From: Nitratireductor indicus C115
GTDB lineage: Bacteria; Pseudomonadota; Alphaproteobacteria; Rhizobiales; Rhizobiaceae
DNA length: 64,000 bases
NCBI RefSeq assembly: GCF_000300515.1
Contig: NZ_AMSI01000014.1
Coordinates: 1 to 64,000 of the forward strand
Reading direction: 5' to 3'
The position numbers and the translations under genes were made by a program. The notes under the pieces are model-generated. The model was given only the letters and a program-made list of their open reading frames with translations. It was not told the origin of the DNA and did no database searches. This document shows positions 1-7,158 of the stretch, one piece after another; positions within the stretch are counted from its first letter, which is position 1, and each line of letters starts with the position of its first letter.

Positions 1-13
1 CCACATACGAGAA

Positions 14-50
14 GCCCCAGCGCTTGGCTGGGGCGTTCTGTGCATTTTTT
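14..50 (+). terminator. Hairpin terminator at window edge
   Basis: A perfect 8-bp stem (14-21 with 27-34, GCCCCAGC/GCTGGGGC) with a 5-base loop is followed after ten bases by TTTTTT at 45-50. It probably ends a rightward transcript from outside the window, facing the end of the leftward operon. The spacing to the T run is longer than ideal. Confidence 0.5.
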
Positions 51-59
51 GCAAAAAAG

Positions 60-287
60 TCAGGACGGTCGCGGGGCCGGCGTGAAGTCGAGATAGTACT
101 CGTCGCCAACCGTGAATTCCCTCGCAGCCTCTGCATTGATGGTGCCGAGCTTCAACTCGCCCCATGGCGTGTATTTGAAGAACTGATCGTTCTCGGGGCT
201 GCCCGATGTCACCGGCTCGAATTTGAGCGAGAAGCCTTCGCTACCCTCTTCACGACGAACCAGCTTGAATTTCGCGCGTACACTCAT
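60..287 (-). CDS. Small phage protein of unknown function
   Basis: 75 residues beginning MSVRAKFKL and ending in a YYLDFTPA segment. Short proteins of this type (N-terminal VRAKFKL, a GSPEN-FFKYTPWGE core, C-terminal EYYLDFTPA) recur in alphaproteobacterial phages from memory, but I know no function. AAGGAG lies seven bases before the ATG at 287, supporting this start. It is the last gene of the leftward transcript visible here, separated from the next upstream gene by a non-coding stretch with a tRNA and two inverted repeats. Confidence 0.75.
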   Translation of the reverse strand: MSVRAKFKLVRREEGSEGFSLKFEPVTSGSPENDQFFKYTPWGELKLGTINAEAAREFTVGDEYYLDFTPAPRPS

Positions 288-338
288 GTGTCTTCTCCTT
301 GTTGGCGAATGGCTGGCGAGGGCCGGGTTGCCATCCCG

Positions 339-371
339 CTAGATCACCCGCAGGGTGCCCTACTGATCTAG
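339..371. repeat. 8-bp inverted repeat in the phage leader
   Basis: CTAGATCA at 339-346 pairs exactly with TGATCTAG at 364-371 around a 17-base loop. It lies 50 bases upstream of the small gene starting at 287. It could be a transcript hairpin or a protein-binding palindrome; no T run follows on either strand. Confidence 0.4.
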
Positions 372-382
372 ACCGCTCTGTT

Positions 383-437
383 TCAGGACGGAACGGCCGG
401 GATACCCCAACTTTCTCGACTTGAACCGCCGTCCTGA
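383..437. repeat. 9-bp inverted repeat between tRNA and small phage gene
   Basis: TCAGGACGG at 383-391 is the exact complement of CCGTCCTGA at 429-437. The 37 bases between contain a further short GGG/CCC hairpin. The minus-strand arm includes GGTTCAAGTCG, which resembles a tRNA T arm, but no complete cloverleaf could be drawn. The rest of 288-664 holds the tRNA at 493-569 and a GCTGGG/CCCAGC hairpin near 580-596; I see no protein gene there. Confidence 0.4.
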
Positions 438-492
438 TCTTGGTTGACAAATCGCGCTCACATTCGGATTTGGTTGCGCAGGTGCCTTTGTC

Positions 493-569
493 TGGTTGCA
501 GCGGCCGGATTTGCACCGGCGATCTCCTGGTTATGAGCCAAGCGGGATAGACTGCTTCCCCACGCTGCT
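493..569 (-). tRNA. Phage tRNA with CAT anticodon (Met/initiator-like or Ile2)
   Basis: The minus strand folds as a cloverleaf: acceptor AGCAGCG/CGCTGCA, D stem GGGA/TCCC, anticodon stem CTTGG/CCAGG with loop CTCATAA, five-base variable loop, T stem GCCGG/CCGGC with loop TGCAAAT, and an encoded ACCA end. The anticodon is CAT. Base 1 (A) faces base 72 (A), a mismatch at the position where initiator tRNA is also unpaired. However, the anticodon stem lacks the three consecutive G-C pairs of initiators. Whether it carries Met, or Ile after C34 modification, cannot be told. The D loop lacks the usual GG pair, so the fold is somewhat divergent. Confidence 0.75.
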
Positions 570-664
570 GAAATTGATGCTGGGCTACCCTCCCAGCTTG
601 GCCACCGGCCATGACCCTAAGCCATGGTCTCCACGTCGGGGCGCGGTGGCTTCCCCTTTTATCT

Positions 665-1348
665 CTACGCCGCTTCCTGCTTCTTCTTCGCTTCGCGCTG
701 GCGGCGGCGTTCCCACCGCTTTTGCGCCCAAGAGAAGTCGGCTGGCTTGTCTGAAAGATAGCTTGTGAACGCCTCGTCTGAGGCCCAGGCAGTGATGCCT
801 TTGTGCTCTGTGACAGCGCCCGCGATGTTAGCGTCAATATGGCCGTTTTCGGGGGTATCGAGCAACACCCCGATTTCACCGTCATCGCAATGCTGCACAC
901 CCTCGCGAGCAACATGTGCAGAAATTCGAGCCAAAGCGCGGTTTTTCCGCCTTCTGCCCGTCTCTGGATGAATGCCCTCGACCTTGAAGCACCACTTGTT
1001 GAAGGATCGGCCACCGGCCTTTGCCATGGACCATGCCAAGAGCGCGCGGCGCTGCCCCTCATCATCCACCATCAGGAGCCATTCGCGCAAGCATTCCAGT
1101 TCGGAAAGTTCCTGTGATGAAGCCTGTAGGCCAAGCCGCTCCCAGAACAGGCGGCGTTCCTCAGCCAAAGGGTCTTCTCCTGGCTGGAGCTTGTCGCCCT
1201 TCTCCTTACGCCATCCGAGCTTGTCGACCCAATCATGGACATATGGGAGCGACATGGATCGCATCGGCGCCGGGCCTATCTGCTCTGGCGTGCTTCTCTC
1301 GATCTCCGCGGCGCGGATAAAGCGCTCTGCAATATCTCCGATGTTCAT
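665..1348 (-). CDS. Phage protein, possibly DUF6362-like
   Basis: 227 residues, basic and rich in Arg/Glu toward the C-terminus (last 20 residues highly charged). The middle, around LLMVDDEGQRRALLAWSMA and then FNKWC-VEGIHPETGRRRKNRALARI, suggests a helix-turn-helix-like end similar to the DUF6362 proteins of rhizobial phages; this is a family impression, not a proof. The start at 1348 overlaps the stop of the preceding gene (ATGA), as is usual in this operon. A role in late-gene control is possible but unproven. Confidence 0.7.
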   Translation of the reverse strand: MNIGDIAERFIRAAEIERSTPEQIGPAPMRSMSLPYVHDWVDKLGWRKEKGDKLQPGEDPLAEERRLFWERLGLQASSQELSELECLREWLLMVDDEGQRRALLAWSMAKAGGRSFNKWCFKVEGIHPETGRRRKNRALARISAHVAREGVQHCDDGEIGVLLDTPENGHIDANIAGAVTEHKGITAWASDEAFTSYLSDKPADFSWAQKRWERRRQREAKKKQEAA

Positions 1349-1791
1349 TGCATCCTCCGACGATCATCCAGCATATCGAGTTGATCCGAGTTCGGCCCGA
1401 AGCGGCGGAACAGGCGCTCATAGACCATCCCGCCAAGGGCAAAGCGCGTCGGCACGAAGCCGCGCAGTTCCTGAGCCACAAACTGGAGCTCTCCACCGGG
1501 GATGATGTCCCATGTGTCCAGCCAAGCGCCGGCCTCGCGCTCTATCAGGCTACGGCATTTCAATACCATGTCCGAGACCATCCATAGGCCTTCCTTGTCG
1601 AGGAGAAGCTTGTTGTTCCCTGCCTGGGTGATGGTGGTCATCACAAGGCGAGCATGTTCCATTCCATATCGATCGATGATGCGCCGAAGGGTGTCCGGTG
1701 CCCGCGTCTGGCCAATCTCCGGATACTTGTTGCCGGGGATGATCTCGACATCAAACTCCCGGCACAATGCTATGACGCGCGGATCGATCAT
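1345..1791 (-). CDS. Hypothetical phage protein downstream of dnaB
   Basis: 148 residues starting MIDPRVIALCREFD. The frame is open 57 bases further upstream, but the ATG at 1791 has GGAGG eight bases before it and overlaps the previous stop as ATGA, so I prefer it. The sequence is soluble, with a conserved-looking centre (TLRRIIDRYGMEHARLVMTTI, TQAGNN). I do not recognise the family. Its place between the helicase genes and the tRNA suggests a replication or packaging accessory. Confidence 0.75.
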   Translation of the reverse strand: MIDPRVIALCREFDVEIIPGNKYPEIGQTRAPDTLRRIIDRYGMEHARLVMTTITQAGNNKLLLDKEGLWMVSDMVLKCRSLIEREAGAWLDTWDIIPGGELQFVAQELRGFVPTRFALGGMVYERLFRRFGPNSDQLDMLDDRRRMQ

Positions 1792-2060
1792 CGAGCCTCC
1801 ACGGGGATGGGCTTCTTGCCCGGTCGAAACACAGTCTCCGCTTTCCACCGATATTCGGCCTTCTGGCGGGTGCTGGTGTATTTGCCGTTCATATAGGCGA
1901 TCAGGCTCGCTTGCGCTGCCTCACGGGCTTCTCTGGCTGTCTGGAAGGGCCTTACCTCGCCGTTCTCCATCACTGGCTTGTATTCGCCATGCTCACCGGC
2001 TCGGAATTCACCGATCCGGATATAGCCGTTATGCCGGGCGCGGGCGTCGAAGATGTTCAA
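1788..2060 (-). CDS. Small hypothetical phage protein
   Basis: 90 residues. The start is a TTG that overlaps the TGA of the dnaB gene (TTGA), with GGAGG about ten bases upstream. The centre (REAREAAQASLIAYMNGKY) looks helical. No known family. It overlaps the next gene by four bases and is translationally coupled on both sides. Confidence 0.65.
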   Translation of the reverse strand: MNIFDARARHNGYIRIGEFRAGEHGEYKPVMENGEVRPFQTAREAREAAQASLIAYMNGKYTSTRQKAEYRWKAETVFRPGKKPIPVEAR

Positions 2061-3493
2061 AGCATTGCCTCCTGCAGCTCAGCATCGGCTTGTCTGTCTG
2101 ATTTGTATCTGGTGAAGCGCGCCTCAAAGATCAGGCGGCTTGTGATGTGCGGATTTCCGAAACGGCTCTTGATGACTCCGATCTCCGCAATATCCTCGTT
2201 ATTGTCCCGAACGGCAGACGGGAAAACCTTCTCGATTGCTTTCCAATCGGATCCGGTTGAGGCCGTCGCCTTTCGCTCCTGATAGAATTTCAGGAAGCGA
2301 TACAGGTAGAAGATGGCGTCGAAGGGAGCCAAAGCCCCCTCGCCTCCAAACAGGTCGGCAATGATAGGTCGAGGGTTGGGCCGCCGCATGCCAGACGTGT
2401 TCCGCTGATTGAGAACCAGCCACGCCGCACGCGTCTGCTCGGCGCCTCCCTTGAGAATATTTCCGATCTGGAGCGCTTTGGTTCCTTCGTCTGCGCGACG
2501 GTCTTCCGCCTTAATCGCCCGGATATGGTCGACCACGATCAACGGCACCTTTCCATTCCCGTTTGTGCGGATGAAGGAGCGGGCCAGCGCGACAAGCTGC
2601 GGGGCGCTCTGGTCAGTGCATTTGATGACCTTGAAGGGCTGTCTATCAATCCATGTTGCGAAATCGACGGCCTTCCCCATTTCCTTCTCGGATACGTCCC
2701 CAAAGAGCTGCCGGCGCGCTTCAATCGCATATTCCTGGGCAACCATCTGCCTGATGCATTGGTCTGCCGCTTGATCGAACGACAGAAACAGGACTGGGTG
2801 CCCCTTCTTGAGAGCATGCGCGATCATCTGGAGCGTTAGTGAGCTTTTACCCTCACCGCTCGACGCCAGAAGGCCATAGAGATTTCCGGCCTCGAATACA
2901 GGGGATGAAATAACCTCTGAAATCTCACCCAAGCAGATCGGGACGCCGGATACCCCGCCGCGCTGCCGGGCCTTCGTGATGCTGTCCAGATAGGCTTGCC
3001 CATGTCGATTTGCCTCGCCAGTGGCGATGCGCTCTCCGCGAAGCTTGGCGATTTGATCCTCAATCGGGGAAATGACGGAAAACGGGTCAACATCCGGCTC
3101 CCTGCCTGCCAGTGCGGCGCGGATGTCGTCACAAGCCGCCATGAGATGGCGCGATACCCATAAGTCCCGAATGCCGATGGCATAGTCCCTCGCCATAACG
3201 GGGGAGACAGCATTGACCGCAAGGCGGGCCAGATACTGCCCGAGGTTCAGATCGTCGGCGATCTTCGCATCCTCCGGCATATAGCTCTTGAGCGTCGTTG
3301 GGTTCACCTTACGGCCAATGGTGATCATCTTCCCCATGGCTTCAAAGAGGATCTGGTGAACCTGCTCGTAGAAATGCTCGGGCTGCAGAGATCGAGAAAC
3401 CAGATCGTAGCAATCGTTGTTCATCAGGATGCAGCCGAGAAGTTCGGCTTCGAGATCGATGTTGTGAGGGAGTGGCTTCTGGATATCGGTCAT
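2057..3493 (-). CDS. dnaB: Replicative DNA helicase, DnaB type (phage)
   Basis: 478 residues. The N-terminal domain has the DnaB pattern PHNIDLEAELLGCILMN, followed by a helical linker and a RecA-like motor domain. The Walker A is ASSGEGKSS and the Walker B is LIVVDHI. The C-terminal segment reads FGGEGALAPFDAIFYLYR, where typical DnaB has a run on nearby charged residues, so it is phage-divergent. It should unwind the phage fork. The frame is open to 3550, but the ATG at 3493 has AAGGAGG at ideal distance and overlaps the upstream stop by ATGA. No DnaC/DnaI-like loader was found in view, so it either self-loads or uses host factors. Confidence 0.92.
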   Translation of the reverse strand: MTDIQKPLPHNIDLEAELLGCILMNNDCYDLVSRSLQPEHFYEQVHQILFEAMGKMITIGRKVNPTTLKSYMPEDAKIADDLNLGQYLARLAVNAVSPVMARDYAIGIRDLWVSRHLMAACDDIRAALAGREPDVDPFSVISPIEDQIAKLRGERIATGEANRHGQAYLDSITKARQRGGVSGVPICLGEISEVISSPVFEAGNLYGLLASSGEGKSSLTLQMIAHALKKGHPVLFLSFDQAADQCIRQMVAQEYAIEARRQLFGDVSEKEMGKAVDFATWIDRQPFKVIKCTDQSAPQLVALARSFIRTNGNGKVPLIVVDHIRAIKAEDRRADEGTKALQIGNILKGGAEQTRAAWLVLNQRNTSGMRRPNPRPIIADLFGGEGALAPFDAIFYLYRFLKFYQERKATASTGSDWKAIEKVFPSAVRDNNEDIAEIGVIKSRFGNPHITSRLIFEARFTRYKSDRQADAELQEAML

Positions 3494-4044
3494 GCGACCT
3501 CCTTCGCCCTTTGGATCATGCGAAGCTCCTGACAGTGCCCAGCCGCCCACATCGCGATGATGCAGGCGTCCCGGCTATCCATGTTGGGCGAGACAATCCG
3601 GTGCATGTCGCAGAAGGCCTTGGCCCGCTGCTTGGGCTTGCCCTTGATGGTCTTCGGGATGATCGTCTGCCAGGTACGGGCGGCGACTTCGACACATGGA
3701 ATATTGTTGCCCATGACGGCCATTTCGGCCGCGCCGGCATATCGGTTCAGAACAGCAATGGTCTTGGAGTTGATCGTCGTCTCCTGCTCTTGCTCCCCAA
3801 GCATGTCTGTCTTGGCTCGCGTGAACCGAGGCGCGATCTCCATTGGCGCTTCAATGGCAGCGAAGTCTGGCCGGTGCTCCTTGATCAGCCGGGGCAGATG
3901 CGAGCGCATGTAGCGCACCCGCTCGAAAGGTGTTGCACCCTGCAGCTTGAATGAGCCGGAAACAATGGCCGACGGCGTCTTGTCGGTGTCGTAGATCGCC
4001 CAGCCCGTCGTCGTGGCGATATCCAGTCCGAGAATTAGCGCCAT
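3490..4044 (-). CDS. RuvC/RNase H-fold Holliday junction resolvase-like nuclease
   Basis: 184 residues. The N-terminus LILGLDIATTTGWAI carries the first acidic residue of the RNase H fold (Asp in GLDIA). Further acids follow in the IEAPMEIAP strand and in the SRDACIIAMWA helix near the C-terminus. That spacing matches phage RuvC-like resolvases. It would cut branched recombination intermediates before packaging. The gene is coupled to dnaB by ATGA and follows a 30-residue membrane peptide; GGGGAG and GAGGG precede its ATG. Confidence 0.85.
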   Translation of the reverse strand: MALILGLDIATTTGWAIYDTDKTPSAIVSGSFKLQGATPFERVRYMRSHLPRLIKEHRPDFAAIEAPMEIAPRFTRAKTDMLGEQEQETTINSKTIAVLNRYAGAAEMAVMGNNIPCVEVAARTWQTIIPKTIKGKPKQRAKAFCDMHRIVSPNMDSRDACIIAMWAAGHCQELRMIQRAKEVA

Positions 4045-4047
4045 CCC

Positions 4048-4140
4048 TCACTCCCCTCCCCACATAGCCGCGCCAAGGATGAGAATGCTCGCAATGGCGA
4101 GGGTCCAATTCACGATCATGAAACGGGTGCGCTCGGTCAT
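4048..4140 (-). CDS. Small single-pass membrane peptide
   Basis: 30 codons: a short polar N-terminus (MTERTRF), a hydrophobic stretch of about 18 residues (TLAIASILILGAAM) and an acidic end. The ATG overlaps the stop of the methyltransferase-like gene (ATGA), and the stop lies just before the resolvase ribosome site, so it fills the operon gap exactly. Function unknown. Confidence 0.6.
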   Translation of the reverse strand: MTERTRFMIVNWTLAIASILILGAAMWGGE

Positions 4141-4871
4141 GCTGCGGCCTCGTGTGCAAAAAGCTGGGTCTGGATCGGTTCAGACACTGGAATTGTCACG
4201 CTATCGGGATCGCCCGGCCATTGATCGGCCATCGCCTCTGCCATGCTCGGAAAGAAGCGGCTGCGCTCATGTCCGCGGTTTGCGCTACGGGACATCCGCC
4301 ATACGCGGTTCCAGCGCTTCCATTCATCGCTGCCGCGCTCCGGCTCCGGCAGGCGGTTGGTTTCAACGAGACGTGGGAGACCTCGGAGATACCAGCCGGT
4401 GGCCTTGTATTCGGGATGGCCGAACCAGAACGGCTGAACGATGTGCGGCTTGGGCAAGTCGGCCGGCATGTGCCGCTTGGCAATGTCGTGCATTTCGGGG
4501 TTTTCGATTGCCACGCGGTCGATAGGCGCGCGCCAACAGGTGACGAACAGGTCGACGCCCTCGGCAAACTCCGCCTTCATGCTGTCCCAGGTCCGCCCAG
4601 TCGGAAGCTTCTTCGGGGGCGTCATGTATCCGGGACCGGAGAGCCATCGGCGGCCGGATCGGCACAGGCGTGTGCAAGGCGGGTGACAGACGATGAGCAA
4701 ATCCCAGCCGTCATGCAGATGGTCGCGCACGTCTCCGACGATATGCTTGTTGCTGCGGTCTTCGCTCGGAAGGAGATCACAAGACCAGGCATCGTGTCCG
4801 CGAGAGGCGAACGCGCGGCGCACGACACCTGAGAACTCGCATGCCACCAGAACTTTGAGAGATTTGCTCAT
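4137..4871 (-). CDS. C5-cytosine methyltransferase-like phage protein
   Basis: 244 residues. LVACEFSGVVRRAFASRGH at the N-terminus fits the SAM-binding motif I of C5 methyltransferases. HPPCTRLC supplies a PC dipeptide like catalytic motif IV, and VAIENPEMH resembles motif VI (ENV). No recognisable target-recognition domain follows, and the protein is shorter than typical restriction-linked enzymes. It might modify phage DNA or be a divergent base-modifying enzyme; activity is not proven. It starts at 4871 after a 54-base gap and is coupled downstream to the small membrane peptide. Confidence 0.75.
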   Translation of the reverse strand: MSKSLKVLVACEFSGVVRRAFASRGHDAWSCDLLPSEDRSNKHIVGDVRDHLHDGWDLLIVCHPPCTRLCRSGRRWLSGPGYMTPPKKLPTGRTWDSMKAEFAEGVDLFVTCWRAPIDRVAIENPEMHDIAKRHMPADLPKPHIVQPFWFGHPEYKATGWYLRGLPRLVETNRLPEPERGSDEWKRWNRVWRMSRSANRGHERSRFFPSMAEAMADQWPGDPDSVTIPVSEPIQTQLFAHEAAA

Positions 4872-4925
4872 ACCATCTCGCCCTAGATCAGGGTGCGCCG
4901 ATAGCCCCGGCGCCGGGCACGCGGT

Positions 4926-5159
4926 TCAAAACGGGATTTCGTCGTCACACGGGTATGGAAGGCCCTCGCGGAGCCGGATGGTCTCGACATCGACACGGCG
5001 GGAGACTGAGACGGCCTCAAGCACGTAGAAGGCCACTCCGGGAACAGTGCGGGCCAAGCGCTCGGCTTCGCCCTGTGCGCTGGCGAAGGTCTTGTGGCGC
5101 ACCGTGGGCTGGCGTTGGCCAAGCCCGTAGACCATCCAGAAGGTTTCCGGAGCCGCCAT
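4926..5159 (-). CDS. Small phage protein of unknown function
   Basis: 77 residues starting MAAPETFWMVYG; GGAGG lies before the ATG and overlaps the end of the preceding gene. The pattern VRHKTFASAQGEAERLARTVPG then FYVLEAV suggests a compact alpha/beta domain seen in many phages. It ends CDDEIPF. No function known. Confidence 0.7.
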   Translation of the reverse strand: MAAPETFWMVYGLGQRQPTVRHKTFASAQGEAERLARTVPGVAFYVLEAVSVSRRVDVETIRLREGLPYPCDDEIPF

Positions 5160-5162
5160 GGT

Positions 5163-5675
5163 CTACGCCTCCGCCGCTTCCGGCTCTTCGTCGGGAAACT
5201 CGGGATCGCCCTCATTCAGGACGTGCGACAGGTCCTTGTTGGCGAATGCGTGCCCGTCATTCAGACCGCGCTGCCACTCCTGCCCTGCCTTGCTGTCGGC
5301 GCCATATGGGTTCGTCGCATCCTTGCGGAGCTTGCCGGCGGCCAAACCTTCCTCGTAAGCGCGCTCTTCAATGGGGGTGCGGTCTTCATCGAACATGTCG
5401 AACTGGCGGGCGACTCCGTGGCCGAACATGCGAGCGATGCGCAGGCGGCGCTTCATCGTGGAAATGATCTCGCCCGCGTCCTTGTCTTCGAGTTCCTTGG
5501 CCCATTTCACGTCAGACTTGGTGAAGCCCAGGTTCTTGATCCGGTCGTAGATGCCCGCCATCTCGCCTTTGAGACCGGCCATGTCGGAATCGTGTTCCTT
5601 GATCTGGCGGAAGGCGTTGAGGAACTGCTGTTCCTCGAACTGCTCGCGTTCACTGTTATGGCCAATTTCAGTCAT
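5163..5675 (-). CDS. DUF2312/GapR-like coiled region with an RMF-like C-terminus
   Basis: 170 residues. Residues 1-60 look like the helical DUF2312/GapR kind of phage protein (MAGLKGEMAGIYDRIKNLGF). The C-terminal third contains a YEEGLAAGKLRKDATNPYG segment followed by W-RG-NDG, the pattern of ribosome-modulation-factor (RMF/CrpP) proteins. I infer a two-part protein that could bind DNA or ribosomes; both matches are from memory of families. It is coupled to the neighbouring gene by ATGA at 5672-5675. Confidence 0.7.
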   Translation of the reverse strand: MTEIGHNSEREQFEEQQFLNAFRQIKEHDSDMAGLKGEMAGIYDRIKNLGFTKSDVKWAKELEDKDAGEIISTMKRRLRIARMFGHGVARQFDMFDEDRTPIEERAYEEGLAAGKLRKDATNPYGADSKAGQEWQRGLNDGHAFANKDLSHVLNEGDPEFPDEEPEAAEA

Positions 5676-6040
5676 GCTTTCTCCCTTTCCGCGCTTTGCG
5701 TCGGCGCGTCATAGCCGCCCAAAGCTGCTTGATTGCGCGCCATAGCCGCATTGGTTTCCTCGATTGATTGGGCTTCCCGCTCGATGCGGTCGGCTGTGTT
5801 TTCGATCATCGTGCAGAGGTGGCCGTAGGCGTTGCGAAGCCCGCGATAGACATCGGCGTTCATCGACTTCATTTCGCGCCAGCGCTTCCACACCCGTTCG
5901 GCCTGGGCCGGTGTAATCCCGGCCTTTCTCGCCGCCCTGTCACGCGCCGCAGTCTGGGTGTCTCCCCAGCCGCGATACTCTTTTCTCGTTGCGGCGTTCA
6001 GCATTTCGAACGCCTCATGAGCAGCCATACTCGTACTCAT
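5672..6040 (-). CDS. Hypothetical phage protein
   Basis: 122 residues from the ATG at 6040, which has GAGGA eight bases upstream; the frame is open to 6088. Residues 15-55 (ARDRAARKAGITPAQAERVWKRWREM) look like a helix-turn-helix, so DNA binding is possible. The second half is helical. It heads a segment of the leftward operon downstream of an operator palindrome at 6101-6124. Confidence 0.7.
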   Translation of the reverse strand: MSTSMAAHEAFEMLNAATRKEYRGWGDTQTAARDRAARKAGITPAQAERVWKRWREMKSMNADVYRGLRNAYGHLCTMIENTADRIEREAQSIEETNAAMARNQAALGGYDAPTQSAEREKA

Positions 6041-6100
6041 TGGCTCGTCCTCAATGGGTGCGAATCCGCACCGTTTGTGGTCACACATGCACTGTCTCCA

Positions 6101-6124
6101 TCGCTACATTCATCCTCGTAGCGA
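6101..6124. promoter_or_regulatory. Putative repressor operator (third site)
   Basis: TCGCTAC at 6101-6107 and GTAGCGA at 6118-6124 form a perfect inverted repeat with ten bases between. The plus-strand text ATCGCTACATT almost equals the operator ATCGCTACAAT found at both early promoters, and would place a -10 like TACATT at 6105-6110. No good -35 is visible. Binding by the prophage repressor or Cro is inferred. Confidence 0.55.
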
Positions 6125-6179
6125 CGGGGTTCATCGGGCCGGAAAGGCTCGACCTCGAAAGGAAGGAAAGGAACAGAGA

Positions 6180-6404
6180 ATGCACGCTCAGAACCGCCAA
6201 GCTCATGCCGTGCAACTCGATCTGTTCGAAGGGGCTGAGGCCCCCATGGTGAATAAGCGGAGGTCAAGACGAGGCCCTCCGAAAACGTTCTTCGGGAGAC
6301 GCGGACGCAAGGGCCGCGCGATCCTGACACCGGCAGGCAGGCTTACGCTCGATGATGCGATAGCCAGAAGCGGCCCGCCCGAGCAGATAGCCTGCGCACA
6401 GTGA
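6180..6404 (+). CDS. Possible small basic phage protein
   Basis: 74 codons reading MHAQNRQAHAVQLDLFEG, then a basic stretch (KRRSRRG, FFGRRGRKGR). AAGGA lies eight bases before the ATG, and the operator palindrome lies about 60 bases upstream. It runs against the leftward operon. On the other strand an open frame ends at 6037 with an ATGA overlap with the 6040 gene but has only a GTG or TTG start. I cannot decide between them with certainty. Confidence 0.35.
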   Translation: MHAQNRQAHAVQLDLFEGAEAPMVNKRRSRRGPPKTFFGRRGRKGRAILTPAGRLTLDDAIARSGPPEQIACAQ

Positions 6405-6424
6405 GAGAAAGGCAGAGAGGATCG

Positions 6425-6613
6425 TCATGCGGACTTCCTCACTTTCACGCCCATGTCGTCACAGACGCGCAAAACCTCATCGGTAGCTACGGGCCTCCCC
6501 TGCCGGATGAACCAGAGGGCTATCGCGTAAGCAGTGCGTCCAGACTTCGCCATGTTTCGAATGGCGTCTGTGTCTTTGACCGAAAACTTGAGATTGAGGT
6601 GCTTGGTGGTCAT
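6425..6613 (-). CDS. Small phage protein
   Basis: 62 residues, MTTKHLNLKFSVKDTDAIRNMAKSGRTAY. The ATG overlaps the stop of the GcrA-like gene (ATGA). The frame is open to 6661, inside that gene, so the inner start is preferred. The C-terminal part (PVATDEVLRVCDDMGVKVR) looks like a small regulatory fold; family unknown. Confidence 0.65.
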   Translation of the reverse strand: MTTKHLNLKFSVKDTDAIRNMAKSGRTAYAIALWFIRQGRPVATDEVLRVCDDMGVKVRKSA

Positions 6614-7158
6614 GCATCCACCCCGCGCGGGCGATACGCGATCTGAGCGTGATGTTGGCAATAGGAGCCGCGATGAGTGCGAATGCCGCAGAAGCCGAAG
6701 TCTTCTTCCTTCGGATCACCCAAAGGCCAGCGGCAGGTGAATGCGGTCAGCTGATCGAGGCGGAGCCGCAGAGGCTCGACGCTCTCTGGCGTTTCGATTT
6801 CGATATGCCCCACGTCCTGCTTGAGACGATAGAGATTGACCTTACCGCCACGGACCGCCTTCTTGCGGTTTTCGGCAATGCTGACCCGTTTCTTGTTTGC
6901 ACCAAGCCGGTCGCCAGTATTGCCAATCTGGCCTTTGTGGGCCTGCTGAGCGCCTACCCATCCAGTTTGATTGGCGAAGCCATTGCAGTGGCCCGCACGC
7001 TGGAGGCGGTGAACCTTGCCGATGATGGAATTCCGGGTTCTTCCGCGAAGCTGTTTCGCGATCTGGCCCGCAGACAGGCCTTCATCGACCAAGGCGACAA
7101 GCTCCTTGATCTGTTCTTCGCTCCATGCCGAAGTGGTGGCGAGGGGTTGCATGGTCAT
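6610..7158 (-). CDS. GcrA-family cell-cycle regulator homologue (phage)
   Basis: 182 residues. The N-terminal AWSEEQIKELVALVDEGLSAGQIA is followed by RTRNSIIGKVHRL, the GcrA helix-turn-helix. The C-terminus has CRWPLGDP, FGFCG and YCQHHAQIAY, the conserved cysteine/histidine end of the family. In alphaproteobacteria, GcrA binds sigma-70 RNA polymerase and methylated GANTC promoters. A phage copy may redirect host cell-cycle transcription; this is inference. The start at 7158 forms ATGA with the HNH gene; the frame is open to 7173. Confidence 0.88.
   Translation of the reverse strand: MTMQPLATTSAWSEEQIKELVALVDEGLSAGQIAKQLRGRTRNSIIGKVHRLQRAGHCNGFANQTGWVGAQQAHKGQIGNTGDRLGANKKRVSIAENRKKAVRGGKVNLYRLKQDVGHIEIETPESVEPLRLRLDQLTAFTCRWPLGDPKEEDFGFCGIRTHRGSYCQHHAQIAYRPRGVDA

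Noticed and set aside
383-437. Possible second tRNA in the phage leader
   Set aside because: Long inverted repeat and a T-arm-like word, but no anticodon arm or correct length; kept as a repeat only.
6037-6330. Leftward open frame ending with ATGA before the 6040 gene
   Set aside because: Only GTG or TTG starts, atypical composition and it spans the operator palindrome. Left as an alternative to the plus-strand gene.
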